Shown here piece after piece: positions 10,601 through 18,699 of a stretch of 20,962 nucleotides of DNA. The stretch spans positions 971,851 to 992,812 of the forward strand of contig NW_019091396.1 of NCBI RefSeq assembly GCF_001949145.1, given 5' to 3'. The DNA is from Acanthaster planci (taxonomy: Eukaryota; Echinodermata; Asteroidea; Valvatida; Acanthasteridae). The notes under the pieces were generated by a model. That model was not told where the DNA came from and did no database searches. It was given only the letters and a program-made list of their open reading frames with translations. Numbering within the stretch: the stretch's first letter is position 1; the number at the start of each line of letters is the position of its first letter. The position numbers and the translations under genes are program-made.

Positions 10601-13600
10601 ATGTTACATAAAGGGGAGGTTTCATTACAGCAGAGGTAGAGGTGCACAGTGTGATCCCAGGGTGGGCAACTCTCGTCTTTTGTTCCAGGGCAAGACAGGG
10701 ATGCATCAAGCTCAAATTTGTTGTACTGGGACAACTCTGGCAAATGGTCAAAAAGAGAACATGAGGTTAGGATGTGTACTCTGCTAAGTGACAAACTTTT
10801 CCTCAAGACTGAGAAAAGATCTCAACACAGGAACACACAGTCTTGGCCTCTGAAAGTCACAGATTAAAAGCAATCAGTGCTAAAACTAATCACAAAACAT
10901 TAATCAATACAAATTTAACAAAGATGAGTTGACTTAATTTTGTATTGGGTGTCAACCCTTGACCAATGTCGTCTTGTGTTTTTTTCTCACAAAACCTTGG
11001 ACAACATCAAGAATACAGTGTTTATGAAATACACATGTATACGTCAGCTATAAAGCCCCCAAACACCCAATATAAACAGAAGCAAAACACATCTCTCAGC
11101 GCAAATTCCATCTTACTAAAAAGAGTAATGATGAAATCAAATGCGAGTCACCTGCACCAGTCAGTCACAAGTTAGTTAACAAATGATGGGTGATGTACCC
11201 TGCTTATACATTGATATGCAGAAAGTGACTATGCTAGAGATTATATTACTTGTGGTCTTCTTGTAATGATTCAATTCATACAAATCTGCAACACAAGTTT
11301 AACTCTTCTACCTTTGTGTATAACTCCTCGTCCCCCTTCAACTCCCCCAAAATGTTTCAAATGTTCTATTAAGTTAATTTTTTTATGCAGTGAAACTTTG
11401 AAAATCAGGGAACATGTCAAAAGTAGCAATCTGCAATGAGAGAGAGCTCTGACAAGCGTAGCCACTCCTGGAAACTGTAGGTAAAATATACCAGATTAGC
11501 AACAAATACATTGGCTGATTTCAAGAAATACTTCATCAACCTCCATAGGGAACACTTTGGTCTAGATGCACTCTTTACAGTGCAATCAGCGCCTGTCAAC
11601 AAGCATGTCTTGGGCACCTGGCTGGTACATGACCATGTCAATCCTCTTACTCAGTAATGATGGAAGTTGGATAGCTTTCACAACTCCTGTATTGCCTTGC
11701 ATGAGGGAATTCTTGATGACCGGGATCACGAGCGCTTCGCTGGAGAGATTACGCAGGAGGGAAGACTTGTAGTTGAACCTGAAATGATCCGATGAAAAAG
11801 CAAGAGGTTCACACATTCAATTTGCAGGAATATGCTGCACACTGTGCCTCACTGATGGTTCAGGACTGGGCTTCATAAATTTATACAATTGATGGCTCAA
11901 TCTTTGATCTCTATATTTTTCTTTCACTGACTATGAAAACTAGTATAAACTGTATTAGTACTGGGTCACTTTGCCGCTTTGTGTGAGATTAACACTGAAA
12001 ATGCTGGGCAAGGGGGAGGGTAGAATGTACTGGATTTTCTCAGATAGTGAAACTCCTTTTTCTGCTTTGTGCCAAGCCCTGAGGAAATTTACTAGTGCCT
12101 TGCCACCATTTTGACACCAATTTCATGAAAATCAAACCCCATGCACCCTTGCTATGCCCTCGTAATGGTTCACACAGTGTTACCTCCAGCTCCTGCTAGG
12201 AGTCCAGGGGCCAGACCACAGACTCTCATCCTCCTAGATACCATGATATCCATCAACAGTTTGTGGAGGATTTCACAAGATCGAAAAAGACAGAACTTGT
12301 ACTATTACAACTTCAAACAAAAGTACAAAAAAGTGCACTGAAAGAAACTGAGGACAACTGTGGAGCATTCAAGGGAGCTCAAGAGAACGGATAGGTCAAC
12401 AGTTGTCAGTGTTGCACATTGATTGTCTGATTACATACCACTCTGCCTGCCAGTTGAAGAACTGAAATGAGGGGTACAAGAGCCAGCCCATCTCTTGAAG
12501 CAGCCCCTCTGCATTGATCCCAAAGTAAAAATTGTCCGTTGGAGTAGTCTGGAAAGATACGTACAGCTTCTCCTTTTGCAACCTGAAAAGAAATGACACA
12601 CTGTAATAAAAATGCAATGCCAATGCAATGCCATACAGTGAAAATAGACTTCCATTTAGTTTCTAGATAGTAAAAGGGTTTTTTTAGGCACGCAAGTTAC
12701 CGTAATTTACTGCATGTTACAAGTAACAACTTCTGTGCCGTGATCAGGAATTGCCTACTGTACGTTTCAAATGGAAGTGATTTTATAGCCAATGATGTTA
12801 AACTGCAACAGCCTGGTAAAACATGGGTGAAAACTGCCGATAAACGTACCATACCCTGGCACTTTTTCAAGCACTTGCAAGGAATGTGTACATGTACATA
12901 TTGTTTCACCCAACAGTTCAAGCATCAAATTTACTCCAAGCAATTGGGCATGAATGGATCATTTCAACTCAATTTGTTTAGTTTGGATGCTCCATTTATG
13001 AAACCACTTACCGCGTGACCAAATCTTGATTGAAGGGGACCATGGTAGCTGGTATAGCAGGTGGGGAATCACATTCAGCACCTTCACAGTTCATATCTTG
13101 CACGGGCTGGCCCTGGTCTGCATAGACAATGACCCCTGCTGCACCAGACTGCTCCATTGTGGTGACCTAGCACAAGGCCAAGAAACAGGGAAGGGTGACA
13201 GAAGGAAGAAATGACCAGATCTGCAGCCGATTTCAGGAAACTTGGCATAACTATGAACCATGTGAAAGCCATGCGCCACAAATTTATGCCGTAGTTACGC
13301 AATATGCTTACGTTTGATTTCACGAAGAGTTGCGTAGATGCGCCACACCTCAATAATATTAAATTCCTTGGACAAAAACAGCTTTTACGACGGATGTTCT
13401 TTTCCAATGTAACAGCAGTCATCAAACAGTCAATGAATCATATCGGCCCGCCATTTTGAAAAAGTTTTTGTCTTTTCTTCGTCGGAACCGGACAAACTGT
13501 TTTGCAGTTTTCTAACAGCCAAACAAGTTTATTATTACCTTCTGGAACAAAGTTGTTTGTTTCTCGTATAATCCTTAATAAGTCCAGCAATGATGAGGAC

Positions 13601-16600
13601 TTGATAAGCAAGTCAAACCATTCATTTTCCCTAATTCGTTGCATAAGTCGTGGACTTACGCAGTGCGTAAGTTTCGTGAAATTGGTCTTAATTTGTTGCA
13701 CAACTTACGAAATAAAATGTGACGTAAGTGGAGTTACGCCGTTGCACAAAGTTTCATGACATCGGCTGCTGCAGCATAAATATCTATGCTGACCAGTGGG
13801 GAGGAGGAGATGGGGGATTATGACCACAATTCTGACATTGTCCCCCGCTACAGATATTCAAAAGAAGGGTAGGGGAAGGCTACATGTACATGGCACGTTA
13901 TATGAAGATAGAGGGCACTGTTCAAGATGGTAGATATGTACACCATTTGAATATTTTCACACTTTTCATGCCTAACTTTCACATTCAAACTGTTTCTGTA
14001 CTCTTTGTCCTCTATTTTAACCAATGGAAAGTTAAAAACCCTAATATATATGCATTTTTCCCACACAAAAAGCGAGTGTGTGGTGAATGATCAAACGGCC
14101 CGCCCCCTTGATAAAAAAGAGGGGGGGGAGTTAATTTTAGACTCCTGATCAGGTGGAGAATGACAAACCCCATCTTTTCTCTATGAGAACACCGACCAGT
14201 GCACAATTACCAAAACATACCTTGTCTCTTAAAAAAACATCTCCATGTCTCTGAAAAAGATCTCCATGACAATGGGTTTGAACTGGTTCGAGCCCACACC
14301 ACAGTGAGGGACTTTTCAATCTCTCCATCCTCTCCGTCTGGCTTTGCATCCTGTCCCATTATGTTTCGATTGGACTTCCAATAAAAAACCAAGCCCTCCC
14401 TAGTTCTCCGTTGTCTCGTTTTTGTGAGCTCTTGCATTGCATGGGATCATGTTTTCATTAAAAATTTTGCTGCCATTTACAAAAAATCACTGCCACGTTT
14501 TGGAGCCAAGTTGATTGTATGAATGCACAGAATATATAAAGAGTGAGGGAAATACAGAAAGTTCATACCTGACCTGGGGACCAAAATGGCACAGCAAGTC
14601 TTTCCTGGCCAATAAAGACTTTTGTAAGGTCAACACTCATCTCACATTTCAATCCTTCCATTTTCGATAAGTTAAGAACAAACTATCCAAAGCCGTGATT
14701 GGCAATTACAATGTCATCATTAGGTGTCAATCCACCAATCCAACCTTTGTCGAGAAACTGCAGCTTCCTGCCATCACTACGGCGATCTTCTTGGCCACTC
14801 TGCTGTCAGGTTTACAGCCATTTTCGGCGGGGACCACGGGAATTGTCTGGTTGCCAAACTTGTCCACGGAAGGAAGCCAATCGTATCTTGCATCCAGACG
14901 CTTCAGCACAATTGGTGCACCTGTTGGAAATGAATTAACAGTGAAACTTTGACAATGGCCACGATTAAATTCTTCATCACAAAATTCCAAGACGCCCAAC
15001 TGCTTATGCCTTCATATATACAAATGTGTTTATGGAAAAAGAGGCTTCATGGATGATTTTTGTAAACAGTATGCAAAACGTGGTTTCCATGACCAACTTA
15101 TGACAAATCTGGGCAAATTATAATAGCTTTTGTTTTATTAGAGTTCTGTTACAGTCCTTGGATAGTAGTTTCAAACTTAATTACTGTTGGAATGATCATG
15201 AAAATATAATCAAAGGCAAGCCGGCTCGGCACATGTATGGAAACCCAAGAGAGAACCTTACTGATCTGATTGGAGATTTCCTTCGAGTCATATGAAGTAG
15301 GCGCACTCTGGAAGACAACCTGTGCTAAGCCACACCCATGATCCTGACACGCCCACTGCTGAAGCAAGGCTGGGATCCAATTACCAAGCTGGTACAACGA
15401 CGTGACAGCAAAGTGAAACTGGGACTGTAAACCACCATCCCTCCTGTATTAAAGACAGTCAATTTACCCGTTCATGGAATGAGAAAAAGAACCGTGTTTC
15501 TCTTGACATCATCAGAAAACAGGGCATAGTTTTCAATTTCAAATTTAAGTTGAATCATCTTCCAGGAGATAAGACTGGGTGGGGGGGAACCATACCAGTG
15601 ACAGAGGGCCATTTCAGAGTATTCTAGGCCTTTCTATTAAAAGCCAGCCATGCAACAAGGCACCTTTGCAAACATATACATAAACTTTTGACCCACCAAT
15701 TTTGTCACATCATTCATGTGTTATGAGTGGAGTTGTGAATAAAGTCACCGTAAGTGAAACAGCTGCAGGAACATTTGATAGAAATAAGGGGAACTGGTTG
15801 AAATAATTGTAGGAATGGAAAAAACGGATGATTATGGTAGAGAGAAGAGGTATAAATGGAAGTCAGTTGTATCCTACTCAAGTATACATGTATGTTAACT
15901 TTTAGGTATACCTACAAATACCCACATTTCATTTTCAGACTTGTGTACATATAACTTTAGGTCAAATATCAGAATATTCAATTATTTCAATTGACTCAGT
16001 CTAATAAAAAAACAAAGGATTTGAACCTCAGACAGATTGAATTATGATTTCAAAATGGCCCCCCCCAAAAATAGTGGGTCTCTGGTCAGCTCACGCAATG
16101 ATTTTGACATGCCCATCAATGTTATTTTTTTCCATTTCTTTCTCAACATTTTCAAAACAGCGCCCTTTATTTCCGCACTGCCTGAATGTTTGCGAGTAGA
16201 CTGATTCCCAGCCACAAGTCCACAAGTCAGAAGGGCAATTTGTTCAAGGAACAAAACTAATTCGTGGGTAGCTCGTACCCGATGATAGATCCGTTACGAC
16301 TGCTTAATGTTGATGTCGAACACAAACAGTAGACCATGGGTAGGTTACAAAGTTGCAGCCAGCTCATTAACAACAATGGCGGCATGACGTGCGACATGCC
16401 ACTACTAGCCTTTGCTCTCTGATTAAATATGTCCGTTGCCAGTCTTAAAAAGCCAACCCCATCAAAACCCCCCCAAAGAAAAACACGCATTGCAGCATCA
16501 ATTCTGAATCTTTGGTCTGACCAGAGACCGAGTATTGTTTGGGGGGCCTCATGTAATTCTTAAATTCTTGGTACATGTCAGTGTGTATAGGAAGCATACT

Positions 16601-17235
16601 TTGCAATTGTTTCCATGGCATTGGGAGGCCCAAAAGGGACACAGCCACATTTTATATTAAAATGACCCAATTTAGTATCACTCAAATGATGTCCAGTCTT
16701 ACTCAAGTAATCCCATTCTCTCCACTGCTCCCTGAATCTGTTCCCTCATCCAAAGGGTCTCCTTCAATGGATCGTCGCTGGTCGGCAGAAACACAAAATG
16801 CGTGTTGGAGGGTCTCCCTTTGATGAGCGTCTGCAGGGAGCTCTCAGAGGTCCACAGGCACTCCAAGAAACCCGAGTGATTGTTGAAGGTGTGGAAGATC
16901 ATCGGCGTGTTGGACAAGAGGGCACTGGGATACTCGATGACACCATTCAGGGTAAAGAGCCTAAAGGGCTGGGCCGGCTGGTCAGGGAGAAGTGCAGGTG
17001 TCTGGTCCTCCCAATCGGTGAAGACCGTTTGAGAGAAACCCCTCCTGTGGGCAAGATTTTCCCTGCCAGTTTGCAGTTGCTGTCGGACCCGCGACCAGCT
17101 GCTAGTTTTGGACTGCTCGTTCCCATTCCGCAGGGTCTGCACATGTTTCTGGATGCCTGAAGTGACCCTGAAGTTGATGCACAACCACAAAAGAAGCAAC
17201 AGGCCAACATTGATGCTGATTTTCTGGACCTCCAT
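7366..17235 (-). CDS. Secreted PNGase F-like protein with PA domain (complete gene, 11 coding exons)
   Basis: The span includes introns. Eleven exons with GT donors and AG acceptors join in one frame to 706 codons plus stop; every split codon closes correctly. Residues 1-27 form a signal peptide with a leucine-rich core. Residues 28 to about 240 are unrecognised. About 250-400 resembles a protease-associated domain (CSFSTK at 292-297, GAAGVIVY at 305-312). About 441-706 matches peptide-N-glycosidase F, the bacterial amidase that removes N-glycans from asparagine: CPG..D..CPPWD at 455-467, GRWITP near 488-494, GCGEFC at 598-603, GRDGWC at 648-653. D467, E601 and R649 match PNGase F D60, E206 and R248; V524 stands where E118 is expected, and H468 and H592 stand at R61 and W191. 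At least eight N-X-S/T sequons fit a secretory route. Glycosidase activity is therefore uncertain; lectin-like glycan binding is an alternative. The PNGase F comparison is by eye and from memory. Confidence 0.93.
7876..8127. repeat. 24-bp minisatellite, about 10.4 copies
   Basis: Unit GTCACAAGACCATACGTGAG followed by ACCA. Copies start at 7876, 7900, 7924, 7948, 7978, 8001, 8025, 8048, 8072 and 8096, with a partial copy from 8120. Copy four is 30 nt, with an added CCGGTA-type block; copies five and seven lack the first G. It lies in the last intron (7617-8898) of the PNGase F-like gene. Read on the minus strand the unit gives a repeating octapeptide (TGLTYGLV), but that is a by-product of a 24-nt period. 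Confidence 0.95.
8899..9022 (-). CDS. Coding exon 10: PNGase F C-type domain, with the E206 equivalent
   Basis: Encodes residues 583-624. ITGHGSDNNGCGEFC (589-603) lines up with the PNGase F segment holding E206 between two cysteines; here E601 between C599 and C603. The tryptophan in the PNGase F G-W-G segment (W191) is His592. A cluster of histidines follows (607-608 and 614-616) plus an N-I-T sequon at 617. Acceptor ACGTGCAG, donor GTAAGA. Confidence 0.93.
9466..9578 (-). CDS. Coding exon 9: linker to PNGase F C-type domain
   Basis: Encodes residues 545-582, with an N-I-T sequon at 551. FRGGTFDKNYN is followed by a Lys- and Tyr-rich stretch ending FFTVPSDVKK, which matches the strand just before the second PNGase F domain. 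Acceptor TTTCAACAG, donor GTAAAA, phase 0. Confidence 0.92.
10261..10406 (-). CDS. Coding exon 8: PNGase F N-type domain, with substituted E118 position
   Basis: Encodes residues 496-545. In PNGase F the matching strand carries T-E-T-W with the active-site glutamate E118; here it reads TVPW (523-526), so the acid is replaced by Val524. An N-F-T sequon lies at 518. The adjoining intron of 161 nt is the shortest in the gene. Acceptor ACTCCTAG, donor GTAGTG. Confidence 0.9.
10568..10736 (-). CDS. Coding exon 7: PNGase F N-type domain, with the catalytic-Asp motif
   Basis: Encodes residues 440-496. The motif CPG..D..CPPWD (455-467) matches the cysteine-bounded loop of PNGase F that ends in the catalytic aspartate D60; here D467. 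The arginine that follows it in PNGase F (R61) is His468. A CC pair at 475-476 and GRWITP further on match the GRFITP segment of PNGase F. Acceptor TTTGCCAG, donor GTTAGG. Confidence 0.93.
10737..11650 (-). other. Intron 6 (914 nt)
   Basis: AT-rich non-coding sequence. I see no repeat, no exon in phase and no structured element in it. Confidence 0.6.
11651..11778 (-). CDS. Coding exon 6
   Basis: Encodes residues 397-440 with an N-L-S sequon at 407. Its last residues (VVKAIQLPSLL) run directly into the PNGase F-like N domain. The donor is GTAAGA; the open frame continues past it, but the in-phase join to exon 7 favours this boundary. Confidence 0.88.
12439..12582 (-). CDS. Coding exon 5
   Basis: Encodes residues 349-397. 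The acceptor TTTCTTTTCAG is strong and the donor is GTATGT. The peptide is rich in aromatic residues (FYFGINAEG, then WLLYPSFQFFNW), and forms the end of the PA-type region or a linker strand pair before the PNGase F-like half. Confidence 0.9.
13012..13166 (-). CDS. Coding exon 4: core of PA-type domain
   Basis: Encodes residues 298-348 and two bases of codon 349. SGAAGVIVYAD (304-314) is the second conserved strand of PA domains. It is followed by an acidic, cysteine-bearing loop (MNCEGAEC) and PAIPATMV, the usual position of the conserved proline and hydrophobic strand. Acceptor CTAG, donor GTAAGT. Confidence 0.92.
13167..14744 (-). other. Intron 3 (1578 nt)
   Basis: The largest intron. 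It carries the foldback element at 13223-13769, a G-run at 14122-14129, and a lone match to a tRNA B box at 14285-14295. No extra exon was found between exons 3 and 4; the PA domain is already continuous without one. Confidence 0.7.
13223..13769. mobile_element. Foldback, MITE-like element inside intron 3
   Basis: The ends carry an inverted repeat of about 20 bp: GCAGCCGATTTCAGGAAACT at 13223-13242 against the reverse complement of 13750-13769, with 18 of 20 positions alike. Both halves hold several TTACG/CGTAA words (near 13292, 13308, 13655, 13667, 13703, 13721 and 13734) and share an ATTTCACGAA segment in opposite orientation, as expected of a non-autonomous DNA transposon with subterminal binding motifs. 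There is no transposase frame. Target-site duplication is unclear. Confidence 0.5.
14745..14920 (-). CDS. Coding exon 3: start of PA-type domain
   Basis: Encodes residues 239-297. It has an N-Q-T sequon at 262 and the strand-and-cysteine pattern KIAVVMAGSCSFSTK (283-297), typical of the first half of protease-associated domains, where a basic or hydrophobic strand leads into a C-S-F motif. The donor after AAG is GTTGGA, a weak match to consensus, but the join to exon 4 restores the PA pattern exactly and in phase 0. Confidence 0.9.
15262..15443 (-). CDS. Coding exon 2
   Basis: Encodes residues 178-239. The acceptor is CTTTAATACAG and the donor GTAAGG. The in-phase join with exon 1 gives E178 followed by RDGGLQ. 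The segment has two cysteines (WACQDHGC) and a hydrophobic helix-like stretch (LYQLGNWIPALLQQW). It continues the unrecognised N-terminal region and leads into the PA-type domain. Confidence 0.9.
15444..16702 (-). other. Intron 1 (1259 nt)
   Basis: Non-coding. It holds a C-run at 16060-16067 and short pyrimidine stretches. Open stretches on the minus strand at 16042-16254 and 16257-16490 have no flanking splice sites in phase and no recognisable content. Confidence 0.7.
16703..17235 (-). CDS. Coding exon 1: signal peptide and N-terminal region
   Basis: Encodes residues 1-177 and two bases of codon 178. The ATG at 17235 is chosen because it directly begins a signal peptide (MEVQ, then a run of hydrophobic residues to about 26) and lies 13 nt after a strong acceptor; an in-frame open stretch further upstream lies across that acceptor and would be intron. 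After a basic, Gln/Ser-rich linker comes a compact region with an N-H-S sequon and aromatic-rich segments (positions about 90-178), unlike any domain I can name. The exon ends at 16703 before donor GTAAGA. Confidence 0.9.
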
Positions 17236-17250
17236 TTGGTTTATTAACCT
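17236..17250 (-). other. Splice acceptor and 5' UTR stub of the PNGase F-like gene
   Basis: On the minus strand a pyrimidine-rich tract (TTTTTTGCTTTTTCGGCAG) ends at 17249, and 13 nt of untranslated exon then lead to the ATG. This implies a non-coding first exon upstream. Two candidate minus-strand donors exist, near 18587 (GTGAGT) and near 18694 (GTATGT), but neither can be chosen from sequence. Confidence 0.6.
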
Positions 17251-18600
17251 GCCGAAAAAGCAAAAAACACCCACAAACATTACATTTCTTAATCCGAGAA
17301 GTAATGTTGTCAATTCCTTAAGAACAAATGATTCTGATACCTCTTACAAAGCATCATCAGCATCAATATTTCAGTGTGCCTTATACATGTACATGTATTA
17401 ACTTCAGACTTGTGACTCTGGCAGCACATATGCTTCTGGAAGTCACCAGCTTGTTCGGCTTCACGTCTTTCCGTTAGACACCAGAACGGTGTCTCCACAG
17501 ACTAAATTTGACAGGAAAATCAAGGGACAAACTGAGAACTATAAACTCTAGCCATTGACATTGTGCATGTATGTCAGATCACTCCATCGTGGTCACACTC
17601 CGTTTGAAGCTTGGTATCATGTCCAGTGTTGTGGAGGTATATAGTATGTACATGTATATGTACTGTATGAATGGGGGGGGGGATTAGGGAAGAAGTCTTG
17701 TATCTTGTCAGAATGACGAGCCCCCATAGTTATGTTTAATAGTTTAATGACCTTTTGGGGAGCAAGGCTTACTAGCATTTGAGTGAAATCAATCAATGAG
17801 AAAGAGAAGCTTATTATTATGATATGAAGGGTTCAATGACCAGATGACTGTTTCGCGGACTATGTAAGTCAAAATGTAAGAGGCGATTACTAAGTAGGCC
17901 TATCCCAAGAAGTGTGGAATCTGACGTCCCGCCCCCCAGTTCTGGGGGTAAGTATAATCATGGAGGAAGGAATCATGTCATGTTCTTCATATTTTGTCAT
18001 CCGCTGAGTTCCCAAGGTCTGCAATGCCAATGCCATTAACAACAGACACGGCTCATCACTGTTTGTAAATTGTACTATTTGTAGGTATACTTATGTCTGA
18101 GTGGGCCACCTTTAATTCTTATCTTTCATCTACTGGTTTCAATACAGGAGCGGTGGAGGCCCTAATATTTATATTCCGCAAATCAGACTTTGCCGCGCGG
18201 TCATATACTCAACATGCTCAACATGCAACGGACGTGACGGACCGTGAACACACCGTCAACACCTCCAAAACACGTTAAAAACAAAAGAAGCGGTATTCAA
18301 CAGTAAAGTGTTTGCCGAGAGGCTATTTTGGCTAAACATCACCAGGTTAAACTCTGGAAAATTGCCGTTTTAATTTTGCCAAAATCGCCTCCCTGGAATC
18401 AGCTCAGAAATCAGCAGCCATGACATGCATGATCATGATGTTGCCTACCATACGCTAGAGGGTAATATAGGTAATATTATATGATAAAGAAACATAGGAC
18501 AGTCGGATCATCCACAAAACGTACAGATTTCATAATCGAAAGTGATCGTGGTAAAAAAATAAAAAATGATTGAAATTTACAAAATGCTACTCACAACATT
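17251..18600. other. Upstream flank, no gene recognised
   Basis: Contains ACATGTACATGTA words (near 17386 and 17645), a G-run at 17673-17682 and a small CCCCAGTTCTGGGG hairpin near 17935. It should hold the 5' UTR intron of the PNGase F-like gene, but no exon can be placed. Confidence 0.4.
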
Positions 18601-18609
18601 TACATGTAC

Positions 18610-18631
18610 CATGGAGGTAGCTACCTCCATG
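18610..18631. repeat. 22-bp perfect palindrome
   Basis: CATGGAGGTAG joined to its own reverse complement CTACCTCCATG, with no spacer. It is flanked on both sides by ACATGTAC-type words, which pair further with a small gap. Confidence 0.95.
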
Positions 18632-18681
18632 CATGTACATAGTATATGTACATGTACGCTGATATGCAGTGGCAGTCGAGT

Positions 18682-18687
18682 CACGTG
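18682..18687. promoter_or_regulatory. E-box in a CpG-bearing block
   Basis: CACGTG, followed by GCGCAC and, near 18714, another GTGCGCC. The local CpG content is higher than in the flanks. It may belong to the promoter of the PNGase F-like gene, 1.45 kb upstream of the start codon; this is inference from position. Confidence 0.25.
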
Positions 18688-18699
18688 CGCACATACCGA

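Noticed and set aside
14285-14295. GGTTCGAGCCC, a match to a tRNA or SINE B box
   Set aside because: No A box at the right distance, no cloverleaf and no poly-A or repeat tail was seen; one 11-nt match is not enough.
14207-14437. Minus-strand frame in intron 3 considered as an extra exon
   Set aside because: The PA domain joins in phase from exon 3 to exon 4 without it, and no acceptor and donor pair fits.
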